A stretch of 64,000 nt of DNA from Pyrrhoderma lamaoense (taxonomy: Eukaryota > Basidiomycota > Agaricomycetes > Hymenochaetales > Hymenochaetaceae). Every line of letters starts with the position of its first letter. Positions within the stretch are counted from its first letter, which is position 1. The notes beneath the pieces were generated by a model, which ran no database searches, was not told the DNA's origin, and worked only from the letters and a program-made list of their open reading frames with translations. Made by a program: the position numbers and the translations under genes. Location of the stretch: the NCBI GenBank assembly GCA_002794735.1, contig NBAZ01000004.1:1550001-1614000 (forward strand). Direction: 5' to 3'. Shown here piece after piece: positions 12,525 through 23,837 of this stretch.

Positions 12525-13723
12525 CCCCTCCTATTATTTACTCTTGGCAGATTCAGAAAGTCGCAATCAACTTGAAGTCGTTATGATGATCCACTCCCGT
12601 CCGTCAGCCTCACTGAAAATCCAGACCAGAAAACTGTTATAATGAAAACAAGACAAGAACTAAAACTGAAGAAACTGGAGTTTGCGGGAGAAAGACGAGA
12701 ATGGGGATGATTTAGGAGACCAAGATAGCAATGAATTTATATAAGCGAGTAAATCACGACAAGTAAGACCAGGAACGTAGCTATAATTTAGTCGACGGTC
12801 AGAAAGGAGATCTGAAACACCGCCCCCGGTTAACCCGTATTCTCTCATTATCGTAACTTTAATACCACCCTTAAGGGACATGGGGCCATGATTAAAGACA
12901 AGTCCTGCTAATAGCTACTGTAGTAGCTCTATAGGAGAGCCTCGGTGGCTAGTGTGAAATTGAGTTGTCAAGACTCCCTTAAATAGTGTCTGTGATAACA
13001 TCACGAAATCAGACTTCTCGAAGTTTTTTTTCACGTTGCCCATCGAATCCGCACTTCTTGGATGTCCTTGAACTTTATAGCAAGTTACCGATTCAAGTTC
13101 TGCTAATGATTATGTACACCTAAGACTTCTATTCTGTTGTTTTGTATGACGCATCTACCTAAATGTGTCTTGTGATTGGCTTCTCAAGCAGATCTGTTTA
13201 CCTAAGTGGATACTTCGTCCGATTACTAGTCTTTATACGTGTATCTCAGCTACGATACTTGGAGTAACACTTGGAGTCAACGTCATGAGAGTAATCGATA
13301 ACGGATCATTCGAAGTTTTGAAAATTGCCAAGAAAGGTATATAATGATGCAGATATGAAGAAGTGTAAACAATAAACTTGGTCAATAAATATGAGGCGTG
13401 TCTGCTTAAGCTACAGTCCTGATGATAGTCGGTCCGACATTGTGCATATACAAAAGTGTTGAAGTGCAATAAGAATGACAATAATGAACTCATGGACATG
13501 GAGTACACGATCGAAGTGCCAAAGAACTGTCTCGGCACTTCAATGCGACATACTAAGATGAGAAGAAAAATCTATAGAGGAAAACCCGATTTTGATGATA
13601 GACTTACAGCATGATGTAGCTTGATGGTGGTAAAGCTAGGAACGTAGAACAGAGAGATGTGGCATCAAGCCAAGATAATGATATGATATACTGGTCGCAG
13701 TGAGGAAAAAAATCTGATTAGTT
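12525..13723. other. Intergenic, 1.2 kb
   Basis: Holds the promoter of the antiporter (right to left) and the 3' region of the gene at 13724. Two short minus-strand ORFs (12660-12881 and 13233-13538) show no domain, no intron logic and no composition like the neighbours. Nothing else seen. Confidence 0.4.
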
Positions 13724-15046
13724 CTAGCCAGACTGTTTACGCCGCGTGCTTGCACGTCCACTGCGTCTCCCTCTGCTCCTGCTCCTGCCCCGAGTAGTAT
13801 GCTCAGGGTCAGACGGAACCGGAGGCTTACCGGAGCAAAGCAATGGTAGGGGGGCCGAATTTGGTATTGCCCGTTGTACAGCGGCACGGTTACGAAGTGT
13901 ACGGGGTGTGCTGGCCAAACCAAGTGCTTCATTCTTAGCCGTTCGTAGATTATAACGTCGTTTATCCCTGCTGGGACTTGGTGAGGATTCATGGTTTCCC
14001 TCATTATTGAGTTTAGCTGCAAGCTTAAGTTTGCGAGCCGAAGTCAGAGACCCGGTGCTCTCCCGGCGAAGAGATTTCAGAACCAAAGCCGAAGGCCTTC
14101 TCAAAGGGAGGCTACTATGTAGTCTGACAGCCCGGCGAATATGAACGCGCGATATTTGTCTTGTCATTGCGACTGGTGAGCTTGAACATCGCTGTATACA
14201 GATAGACTGAGATTCGATTTGAACATCTGGTGTTACTAACTGAGTCTCTACTACGTCATCACCAACGGTATTTTCGTGTGTTAAAGGAATTTGTGAGTTG
14301 CTTGACTCGTCGGAATTGACAATACCGGGACTACCTTTGGGATCCACTGACATTGGTACTTCATCCTCAATCTTCTTATCGATTGTCCCATCTGGAGAAC
14401 ACAAAGGCGTCTCAACATAATCTTCATCGCGGGAGAGCGAATCTGCCAAGATTTGAGGGTCGGTGGGTACATACGTCAATTCAAATTGCTCTATATTCAT
14501 GCTTTGAGGTCTGTTATCACGATAACCGAACTTCTTTCTAGCTCTCTCACGACGCTCTTCAAATTTGAGGCGCTCATACTTCTGTTCTGCGGTTTCGGGT
14601 TTGCGTTCCTTTTCACGTTTAAGGCTTCTATCAAGTTCATCACGACGATGGAGAACAACAGGAGCTTTAGGGAAACCCTCGGCATTCACGAAGTCACGAA
14701 CCTTTACCCCAAGTAATGCTAACTCTTCAGGGTTTGGTTGCCCAGGTGGTGGAGGGCCATTTCTGGGACTGGCCAGACCAGTAGAGAAGCCAATAGGGGA
14801 GGGTTCAAGTGGTAGCGACTGCAATATCGAGGTTGGTGATAAACGGACATAACTTGAAACGGAAGCCACCTGATGACGCTTGGGAGAAAGTGAAGTAGTT
14901 TGTATTTGGGCCTGTGTTGCACGAAAAAGACAGGATATATTATATATCAAGAGTAATAAGAAGGAAATATATATACATACTGGCTTTCTCCGCAAATCAA
15001 CGGGTGAGTCACCGTAGATGCGTTCGGTTCTTCGCAACGGGTTCAT
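13724..15046 (-). CDS. Uncharacterised basic, disordered protein
   Basis: I do not recognise this gene. The first in-frame ATG is at 15046 (MNPLRRTERIYGDSPVDLRR). A frame open further upstream to about 15073 could instead come from an unseen 5' exon. One intron at about 14915-14981 (GTATGT to CAG) joins KP to AQIQTTSLSP. The protein is about 420 residues. Visible segments are a Pro-rich SPRNGPPPPGQPNPEELALL; a charged likely helix RRDELDRSLKREKERKPETA; KKFGYRDNRPQSMNIEQFEL; an acidic middle; then a basic C-terminal half with RDKRRYNLRTAKNEALGL and a terminal Arg/Ser tail RGRSRSRGRRSGRASTRRKQ. The composition suggests a nuclear, nucleic-acid-associated protein (inference only). It is on the same strand as, and downstream of, no recognised partner. 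Confidence 0.68.
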   Translation of the reverse strand: MNPLRRTERIYGDSPVDLRRKPVCIYISFLLLLIYNISCLFRATQAQIQTTSLSPKRHQVASVSSYVRLSPTSILQSLPLEPSPIGFSTGLASPRNGPPPPGQPNPEELALLGVKVRDFVNAEGFPKAPVVLHRRDELDRSLKREKERKPETAEQKYERLKFEERRERARKKFGYRDNRPQSMNIEQFELTYVPTDPQILADSLSRDEDYVETPLCSPDGTIDKKIEDEVPMSVDPKGSPGIVNSDESSNSQIPLTHENTVGDDVVETQLVTPDVQIESQSICIQRCSSSPVAMTRQISRVHIRRAVRLHSSLPLRRPSALVLKSLRRESTGSLTSARKLKLAAKLNNEGNHESSPSPSRDKRRYNLRTAKNEALGLASTPRTLRNRAAVQRAIPNSAPLPLLCSGKPPVPSDPEHTTRGRSRSRGRRSGRASTRRKQSG

Positions 15047-15778
15047 TCCAGAGGTAGATTCTTCTCTGTACAAGAATGAAAGTACGCAGCGATTACTCGG
15101 GAAAACAAACGGGTTATTTATGAATTCTTGAACTGTTTATTCGTTCAAGTCACTACTGACGATCGCCACAGACGTGAGTTAAAGAGTGAAGACTTTGTCT
15201 GTCTGGCAAAGGACGGATACTTATATAGCGTGACGTTGAGTAAGGCTGTGTTGTGTGGTAGTATATCAACCGAGGTGATGGGTAGAGGAGAGAACAAGAT
15301 AATTTTATCGACGATGGCGGCTCGTGGCCTGTTCGGGGCCAGTGCGAGTTTTGACCTTAACGAGCCACAATAGGTCGGAGTCGCAAATCGACTAAATAAA
15401 GAAATATAATTGTGCATTGTATCTTACAGCCTCACGTTCCCCACGCCTATCCCTTATGGTTAGTGACTCAGAATGCCGTGGGCCCCAACATGGGTTTTCA
15501 TATTGAAATGTATCACTTATGGATTCATTCCTGCTGCGTCATGGGCCCAAGCCAATTAAAGTGCAACTACTACTGTAGCTACATATTAAAAAGGTCTATA
15601 AACATATGTAGCAGAGATTTCCCATTTAGGGGACCTTTGTGATGCGATACGTCACGCGTCGGCCGGTCGGTGCGCGCCTCAGCTTATCCTCAAGTCGTAG
15701 ACAAGATATAGTAATTAGCCATTAGCAGCCACACTGTCGGTCGCGGTTGTTAACAAATCCACTCGCTGCTCACTGCTC
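15047..15778. other. Divergent intergenic region, 0.7 kb
   Basis: Shared upstream region of the unknown gene (-) and the PP2C gene (+). Short ORFs on both strands at 15128-15642 have no support. No repeat or RNA gene recognised. Confidence 0.4.
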
Positions 15779-17835
15779 ATGATCCGTCACCCTTGGCGGA
15801 CTGCTGCTGCGTCAGTGACCGTAGTAGTATCTTCAGCATACTTGTATCATTCCTATTCTCGTTCTCAGCTCCTTAACTCGGCAGAAACATTTGCGATTCC
15901 CGTCCGCTCTAAGATTGCAGGCCCTGATGGAAGGCGGCCCGTAACAACTCAATCCCTCCCTCTCTTAACAATGGCAGCAGTTGAAGCTCGTATTAAGCAG
16001 CACGCGAGTCTTCGTTCTACACCTCGGCCCGATGGTATTGTCTGGAATGAAGCCACAGCCCAACTAGCCTCCAACGATCCTATAGAAGATGCACATGCAT
16101 CAGCTATAATACAGAGAGATCAGAGTGATGGTGACTATTTATTTTTTTCTGTCATGGATGGCCACGGAGGCCCACACACTTCTCGCTTGTTGTCAAAGAC
16201 TCTTATTCCGGCGGTTGCTCTACAGCTTCGTGATCTCACTGTGCTTCCAGAATATGAAAAAGAGACAGGAACTACTAGTCTGCTCAATAAACTGAGATCA
16301 CTAATTACTTCTGAGAAGTCGAATAATATTCCGTTTGATGCCGATCCTAGATATGTATCTCTCGCAATACAGACAGCATTTGCTATGGTGGACTCTGAAA
16401 TAGTCAACGCACCCCTGCGTCTAATTGCTGAGCATGTCAAAAACTCCGGCTCGAAATTCAACGGTCCTCTCCCTGATCTGAGTCAGCATCCGATGGCACT
16501 AGCGTCTATGCTTCCCGCTCTCTCCGGTGTGTTACTTGCTCTATTCTGCATCCTTAGCGTTTAAAAACCGCCAGAAATTTAACCTTAAAAAACTTGATCT
16601 GACGCTATATCATATACTATCAGGCAGCTGTGCCCTTTTAGCACTCTTAGATACAGCTCATCGTGATCTCTATGTTGCTTGCACAGGTGACTGTCGGGCT
16701 GTTGCAGGTATTTGGGAGCCAGCATCTGATGGTTCAGACTCCGGAACATGGAGAGTAGATGTCCTCAGTGACGACCAGACTGGCCGTAACCCAAGTGAAC
16801 TCAAGAGGTATGTTCCTCTGTTATATTCTTTAAAGTACTAGGCGCCAAATAGGGTGTCGATCGACCGTCAAAAATGCCTTGATAAATGTAACATCAAATT
16901 ACTCATGTGACATGGCATGACATTACTAGATTACAAGCCGATCATCCGAATGAAAAGGACACTGTCGTACAGCGAGGACGAATTCTTGGAGGCCTTGAGC
17001 CGTCTAGAGCTTTTGGTGACGCAAGATACAAATGGCCTTTACAGATACAACAAATGTATGTACATGTTTTCTTCATACTTATTATGATTACAAACTGCTT
17101 CTTCATAACTGCGAACTGGCCTGTGACCCATGATCTCTTGTTATGAAACCCCTCTGTATCGATCAATACCACTAGGTTATCCAAAGTATTCCTTGAAGGG
17201 AATGCGCAGCCTATGCGACGCCCCCCAGCAGACTTCAAAACGCCTCCATACGTAACAGCACAACCCGTGATCGTACATCGCAAACTTGACTTTCTCCCAA
17301 GCAATACCGATCTCAGGAGCAATTGCAACCTGACTCTATTCCCTCACCAAGAAGTACCCCTATACTCCGGTTCCTCATTCTTGCAACTGACGGTCTCTGG
17401 GACGAGATCTCCTCTCGAGATGCGGTGGCACTAGTGGGCGCTCATCTCTCCGGCCTTCGTGCATCCTCAGTTCCCCGATCCGCCCTTCTCCAACAACACG
17501 CCCCTACGCGTATCGGGTCAGGAGGTGTTGAAGGAAAAGACGTCACACTTTTCCCTTCCAAAAAACAAAATACTTCCGCTGAAGCTCAGGAGGAAGGTTC
17601 AGAGTGGGCCTTTGTTGATGAAAATCCTGGCGTACATTTATTGCGAAATGCGTTTGGGGGTGCGGATCAAAGGAGACTACGAAGGTTATTGAGTATCCCT
17701 GCGCCGCATAGCCGCAGGTACAGAGATGATGTTACAGTGAAAGTCATTTGGTGGGAGGAGTCTTCTGATGGACGAATTGAGAAAAAGTCAGTTGAAACTG
17801 TCGAACTTGTAAAAGGTGCTCAAACGAAGCTGTGA
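15779..17835 (+). CDS. Mitochondrial PP2C-type Ser/Thr phosphatase (Ptc5/PDP-like)
   Basis: Metal-dependent phosphatase; fungal Ptc5-type enzymes dephosphorylate pyruvate dehydrogenase in mitochondria. ATG at 15779 gives a short hydrophobic N-terminal segment after Arg/His residues (MIRHPWRTAAASVTVVVSSA), a plausible mitochondrial or membrane signal. PP2C motifs: SNDPIEDAHA, FFSVMDGHGGPHTSRLL (metal-binding Asp in DGHGG), LYVACTGDCRAVAG, VLSDDQTGRNPSE, RGRILGGLEPSRAFGDARYKW, FLILATDGLWDEISSRDAV and a terminal RYRDDVTVKVIWW. Introns at about 16528-16624, 16809-16929 and 17055-17175. The frame must shift by one missing base near 17316, between HRKLDFLPSNTDLR and the TDGLWD exon. C-terminal extension VETVELVKGAQTKL after the last beta strand. 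Confidence 0.9.
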
Positions 17836-18459
17836 AGGAATGGAGGATACATATACACTCATGTTTATAATTCGTTACAATTATTGTAATTCAATAAGTC
17901 CGAGTATCCCTGGTGAGATCCGAAGATCCATTCCAGGATAAAGGCATTCACATGTAGTCACAATGCTCGCAAAAAGTCTGATCTCGATACTAATATCAAC
18001 ATGAGCGGAATCATTTCTCTCAATATTCATTATAAATAGATAGAACCAGAACCAAGCATATAAAACAGAAAGGAGTCATGTATCGCGGGAGGGGATAGTT
18101 ATACAAATTCGAGCCTAAGTCTGGAAAGCACAAGAAAAAAGAGAGGTTTACTCATAAAGAAAATATAATAAAATACTAAACTACGAAGCAGCAATTGCGG
18201 GCATACAATTAACACTTATACAAAAAACCGAGGAGGGATTGAAAGGTAAAATGGGCAAGCATATGATAAATCTTGTTTCGAACTTATTTTCGGTTTGTAG
18301 CTCTGCAATAAGAACTAGAAAACATATACATGTTGATGTCAAGGAAGATGAACTCCGTGTTATACTTTCTTGCTGCATCCCCTTTTTTATCAGACATTTT
18401 GTATAACAAGTATCAAGTTCAACTCCCATTATTTGGATTGTCTCCTCTAGGAAAAATGT
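17836..18459. other. Convergent intergenic region, 0.6 kb
   Basis: AT-rich stretch between the PP2C gene (+) and the unknown gene (-), expected to carry two 3' UTRs. A minus-strand ORF at 18181-18429 has no recognisable feature. Confidence 0.4.
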
Positions 18460-20000
18460 TTACGTCGAAGCGGAAGAAGATGTAGATTCGGTGGTAGTAC
18501 TTGCCACTGTCGCGTTAGCATTCGAGACCACGTCCTCAGGTGTCTCGGATCCGGTATTTGGAGAGACACTCCTTGGAGTCGGCAAACTTGCCAGAGCCTC
18601 TTGACCTTGTATTCTTGTCTGTGGAGCTTGTTGGTGATTTCGCTGCTGGTCTAGCATCATATCAGGAGCGAACCAAGTAGAAAATTCTCGTTCGAATTCA
18701 GATTCTCGAAGGTATCTTACGGATTCATTGTTGTTTTCCCATGATTCTAAGTGTAGTAAACTGGGGCGGTTCAGTGATGGGGGTGATACTCCGACCACTG
18801 GTTCTTCGGTGGATATCGACTCTGATGTTGTTAAAGATGGGTTCGGCAGCCTCCGACCTGTATCATACGTCTGCCAGCCATTGTCAAGATGAGATCCACC
18901 GGCCCTGGTAGAGATCTGTGGATGGGGAAGTACTCTATACAGTGGAGGACGATGGGACTGGGCATTTGTATCGATCACCTGAGGGAATGGTCTTACTTCT
19001 TGCACTACATGGGCCTGGTTTTCAGTGCTTTGGTCGTTTTGTAATGATGTCGGGCTACGGGGGTGAGTAATGTGACAAGATCGAATGGGCTAGATGTCTG
19101 CCTAACAGGAGGCAACACTGGTTGAGCCGAGGATGGACGCGGAGTCAATTCTCTGGGATCACCGACTTCTTCATCTCCTATAGTAACATCCCGGTTCGCT
19201 TGTAGCTGTCTTGATGAGTTGCGCCTGCGCAGAGTGAAGTCTGTGAACTCCGGATTGCTTGTACCATCCTCCACCGTGTTCCTAGTGCTCCCTTGTCTTG
19301 GTATGATACCTCGAAAGCGCGTTGACGCTGATGGTATACGTGACAACCCGCGGGACCCACATCGGTAACTCTTGGTCTGTGAGCCTCATAGATATGCGGA
19401 AAATTTGCTATATGGTAAGGATACACTCGAGCATACCGGGACCAGCCCGTCATATTTGATGAATAGGCATCATGTAACGAACTGTCGAGTCTCGCCCCTT
19501 CAGCTGCCCCCAGCTCGTCCAAGTCTTCTTCGCTCTGAGACTCCATAAGTTCATAAGGGTACGCAAGACCAGGCTGTTCTCCCCTACGTCTCCTTAGCCT
19601 GTGTCGTGGGAGAAGGGGGACATTACTACTACTTCCCGGTACCTGGTAGACATTACTTTGGCGAGTGAGTGCTCTGAGACTCTCCAACGTGCGGGTTGAT
19701 ATCTGCAACTTATCCGAAGGTCCGTTACATTGCTTTCGATCCGCGAGTTCCTGACAAAGTGTTGACAACTTTAAGGAAAAGGAAAGCAGGGGTTGAGAAA
19801 AAGTTGCTCACCTTTATAAGTATCTCGATGAGTTCACATGTAAATAAATCTTGTTCATCAAGATTTTCGAGAAACGACTGGATAGAGAAGTGAACTCGTT
19901 TTTTCTCGTCGGACTCTTCCTTGTTCTTCTTTAATATATTATTTCTATGAAGAGAAAAGTGTATTTGTTTAGCACTTGGACCCTTGATAATTATGGACAT
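18460..20000 (-). CDS. Uncharacterised protein, disordered, two frame breaks
   Basis: Not recognised. Reading right to left, a first exon contains SIQSFLENLDEQDLFTCEL and IEILIK, followed by a short intron (about 19765-19810) and then LSTLCQELADRKQCNGPSDK and TRTLESLRALTRQSNVY. This N-terminal part looks helical and globular. The rest, about 400 residues, is Ser/Pro/Arg-rich and disordered, ending in a Ser/Thr run before the stop at 18460. Two single-base losses are needed to keep one frame: in the CCC at 19347-19349, and in the G run at 19059-19063, after which the frame reads RSPTSLQNDQSTENQAHVV. The ATG at 20000 is the first in frame, but a 5' exon joined at about 19873 is equally possible. 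Function unknown. Confidence 0.6.
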
Positions 20001-20332
20001 ATAGAAAAGGTTCTCACACTATATTCTCAATTTTTGCCGCAAAAACTTGGTCGTTGTGATTATTTGTCCTATAAGAGATCAGAAGATGCAACTGAAATTA
20101 TAAAAGAGGAAGAACGGACCATCTGCCCATGATGGTCGGAAGAGAGAGTTTAATGCGACAATCAGGAGGCGCGCCCAATGATGTGAGCAACAACGTTGAT
20201 GGGATGCGAAACACGCTGACAAAGCAACCTTCTCCCGTTACCAAGTCTCACTCAATGTTCTTGTAAATTGCAACAATCTCATAAAAATCTACCAAGATTT
20301 ATACGTGGGTATACATATATATATGCAGGATC
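20001..20332. other. Short intergenic region
   Basis: Upstream of the unknown gene and downstream of the dynein light intermediate chain gene, both minus strand. Nothing further seen. Confidence 0.35.
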
Positions 20333-22412
20333 TTATTCAGCTTCACTACTTCCTTCACCATTAGCCTCAGTGCTTTCAGTCCCTCCGCTGTTACTTCCTA
20401 CATCATCGGGCCCCGATCCATTTTGGTTTTGGCCTACTGTACTTGAGCCATTCTGTGAGTTCCCTACAGGTCGAGAACCTGAGGTGGTAGCAGCTGCTGC
20501 TCCACGATCCCTCGAACTCAATAAACTCTGGAAGAAGTTCTGTAAGACCTCATGCTGACTTTGTCCTGCGGGAGGACTTGACCCTCCTAACGTCGATGAC
20601 CCAAGAGGCGGTCTTCCGGAATTTGATTGGCCTAATGCACCTGGCAACGCACTTGCTGTCCGGGATGACCCATCCTATAAACGAATCAAATCAGTGAACA
20701 ATAATCAAGACAAAAAGACAAGTTCTTGTACATACCCTTCTAGCGTGTTTCCTGTCACCTCCGGTACCAGACATAACGAGTCCACCCTCCATTTCCGTGA
20801 GTGCTCTCTCGACATTAGGTAGATTGAAAGAACTAGGACCCATTGGACCAACGATACCCGCCGCTATATGGCCAGGTAATTCATTCTGAGGGCGAAACGC
20901 TGCGCGGGGGTCACGATCACCCTTCTTCGCGTTTTCATCATAGTTCTTCGCTAAGAAAGCCTGTTCTGGCATTGGTTCATTGAATGGAGGGAGAGATTGT
21001 GGCTAGGTTAAGCATTATCTTAATTAATCTAATCCAGACATACAAGAAGCTATAAAATATTACCTTGACTCCCCGATCTGGGACAAGATCAGCATATAAA
21101 GCTTGTGCACTTGGCTCTGAGCCCTTGACATCTGAAACGTTAGCGCCAGCTTCCAAATCGTTGTCCCAGGCTTCATTCCACGTTTTAGCATCGAATCCCT
21201 CTCTCAATACCGCAATTTTACCCCAACTATCCCATCCTATAGGAACTATAATCCGATCCCTGTCGAGGGTGTTCGGTTTTTCTGAGAAAGGGAATGGGTT
21301 TCGATGTGGGGCTATTGGTTCCCCAGAAGTTATCCCAAGAGGTGCCGGGGGTACGAAGAGCATATGCAATAGATACTGTCGCAGGTGATGTAAAGTAGCA
21401 GGGTTTTGTGTCGTATAGAAAAGAGCGGCGCCATCTTTCAACCCGCAGGATATATGAGTAGAAGTACTTGTGCGTGACTGCGAGTCAAACACATACATTT
21501 CAAGCAGATAACTCTGAGAACTTGCATGATTCCATCTGTTTGTTCCTCCCATTCACTGCCCTTCCCTTTAACCATACCACCCATACCTGATGTGCCTCCG
21601 ACTACATTGTCACTTAAATCGTCTACTAAATCAGCCTTAGTACAGACAACAATAATTGGAACGCCTGATGAATTATGCGTTAGTGTGCCAGGGCCTAACG
21701 GAAGAAGGGTATCCCCCATGGCAGAAGCCGCTGGCAATGTTTCTGACAAGGGTTCCGAATATCTTTGTATATACGATTGCACTAGAAAGTAGAATAGTTA
21801 ATATCATGTTTTTTCCCCCGAAATTCGCAAGATGGCTGGATTATCTGTAACTTACATCTTTCCCTATTTTCCTCTCTCATTATCTCTAGTTCTCGAGAAT
21901 CATCACCCTTTGACCAGCTTTCTATCCACTTGAGCCATAATTCCAGCTGCTCTATAAATGTCCATGGCTGCGTCCAATCCAGCACGATCATAACTGCAGT
22001 ATGTGGTAATGCTGATCGAGGGGAACAAAATGAGGAAGAAGGGATAGGTATGGAGTTGCAGAAGAGGGGACCGTATAAACGGACAACCGAGCAAGGGTAT
22101 CAGCTATTAAATATATCAATATTAAGCATACTGCCTAGTTCTCAACTATAGAATCGCGAACTCCACCTTCATCAGTTTCGTCATGTACATCAGCCCAATC
22201 GTAACCTAAAGCAAAGTCGCGTGCTGCTTCCTTGTCTTCGATACGAGGCTTTTGGAGGAGAGCTGAGCTTATTGTAGACTTCCCGGAGGACGATTCGCCT
22301 AGCAAGAGCACCTGTTTTGAGGGTATTGAACGTGTTGAGGAAACGGAATCAAGAATCGAAGACCAGAGATCCTGGGAGGCTCCTCTGGAGATGGAGGACG
22401 CGAATTGTCCAT
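20333..22412 (-). CDS. Cytoplasmic dynein light intermediate chain
   Basis: Subunit that links the dynein motor to cargo adaptors; Ras-like fold. I place the start at 22412 (MDNSRPPSPEEPP), which joins QDLWSSILDSVSSTRSIPSK if one C is missing from the run at 22374-22376. Then follow the P-loop LLLGESSSGKSTI, RDFALGYDWADV, LARLSVYTV, HTAVMIVLDWTQPWTF, GVPIIVVCTKADLVDDL (NKxD-like TKAD), GAALFYTTQNPATLHHLRQYLLHMLF, RIIVPIGWDSWGKIAVLREGFD and a disordered, Gly/Ser/Gln-rich tail. Further single-base losses are needed at 22138 (ENLGTDTLARL) and 22020-22023 (HFVPPRSALPHTAVM). The C-terminal VLQNFFQSLLSSRDRG, in the adaptor-binding region, is well separated by low-complexity sequence. TIP41 is divergent, 103 bp from this start. 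Confidence 0.9.
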
Positions 22413-22515
22413 CACATGCAACGCTTAGGAGAGCGATAGCTTTCTGCTGAAGGGGTGAGAGAGAGAAGATGCAAACCCGCGTAGTAGCAGAGACGCGTCT
22501 CACTCTCTGCACACC
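22413..22515. promoter_or_regulatory. Bidirectional promoter region dynein LIC/TIP41
   Basis: 103 bp between the proposed divergent ATGs. This spacing depends on the corrected start of the dynein gene. Without the correction the uninterrupted minus-strand frame runs across TIP41's start. Confidence 0.4.
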
Positions 22516-23602
22516 ATGTCCTCCTCTACTGAACGGATGGTCATCCCGACACATAATGTTACCGAATGCAATGGTGAAAAAACTATCGACATCGGTGACT
22601 GGCATATAACAGCAAAGACAAATACGATAGTCACTGCGTCGGAGGCTGATGAACTTCAGAAAACACTCGGCTTTCCGTTACCTGAAATGACTTTTGGCTC
22701 AAACAGCCTCATCCTTACTCATTCACCATCGCAATCGAAGTACATATTTGATACCCCTAGTGCATTGAAATGTGTCAAATCCGGAGAACTGGGTCCAGGG
22801 GATGGTTCAGTAAAAGTTAAGTATGCGGATGAATGGTTGAGAAGTCGGTGGGTAAAGCATATGCACTTCATTCTAATGGCTGAATGCGCTAGTTAATACA
22901 GTACAGAACCCGGCTCGACGATGCCTCTACCCCAAACAGTACCCACAAAGAAATACGACTGGACTTACACTAGTGCTTACACTGGCCACTCTCTTCCCGA
23001 TTTGAAATTTACACCTGCGGACCCAGAAAACTCCGATCATGCAATACCACTTGCAGAATTGACCAGACCAGACCCCATCCTGTTTTATGCTGAGATACCA
23101 CTTTTTGAGGACGAACTTCACGATAACGGGTCCTCACATTTTCTTGTCAGAATAGTGCGTGTCTATTCGATCCTAAAGAAGAACATTATAGACACAAGTA
23201 CATATGTCTAGCGTGTAATGCCGGGGTGCATATTCGTCCTTTCGCGCTTCACTTTGAGGGTAGACAACGTACTCTTTAGGACGTTTGATACTCGCATGTA
23301 TCACTCTTTCCTCAGCTCTCCCCATTAATAGTGAGAGAATGCAGTGGATGGGAAGCTCCCTATGATGTCGTCAAACGGGTATGTCGTTGGTTGTATATCG
23401 CAGACACTGCCTAATTGTCCCCCCTTAGTATCTCCCAAAGAAAGATGACTTGACTCCACTGACTGATCCTAACTTCATTGGCAAAGTCTTATCAGATCTT
23501 CCCAAGAATATATCCCAAAGAAAGGGGGCAGAGACTGGTTGGCGGGCACTAGGAACCAAGACTGAAGTTTCAGAGCTGGTCATGTCACAGACAGAACCAT
23601 GA
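22516..23602 (+). CDS. TIP41: TIP41-like regulator of TOR/PP2A signalling
   Basis: Binds Tap42/alpha4 or PP2A-type catalytic subunits and modulates TOR signalling. ATG at 22516. Family motifs: IDIGDWHITAKTNTI, LGFPLPEMTFGSNSLIL, VKYADEWLRSR, PTKKYDWTYTSAYTGH, RPDPILFYAEIPLFEDELHD, RVMPGCIFVLSRFTLRVDNV, RTFDTRMYHSF, SGWEAPYDVVKRYLPKKDD and GAETGWRALGTKTEV. Introns at about 22849-22904, 23157-23211 and 23379-23428. The first uses an unusual GTGGGT donor. The frame breaks at the four-C run at 23320-23323; five Cs restore SSPPLIVRE, the usual family sequence. Length and domain are otherwise complete. Confidence 0.94.
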
Positions 23603-23837
23603 TTATGAATTTTAGACAATTCAAAAATAAATGTACACATATAGAAGATATAATTAATACATGTATACATGCATCAACTCGAAGGATGTTTGTTACCGGT
23701 ACTCTAGCCTTAAAGCTGAATGATTACCAAATAAGGAAGTGTGTATCAGAATCACAAAAGTGCATGATCACCATATTCCTGTTCCGAGTCTTTTCACCTT
23801 CAATACTGCAAACATTCAAGGTTGAAGGAGGTTAGAT

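Noticed and set aside
22413..22605. N-terminal extension of the dynein LIC frame overlapping TIP41
   Set aside because: It overlaps the conserved start of TIP41 antisense and has no family similarity; a one-base correction gives a natural start at 22412.
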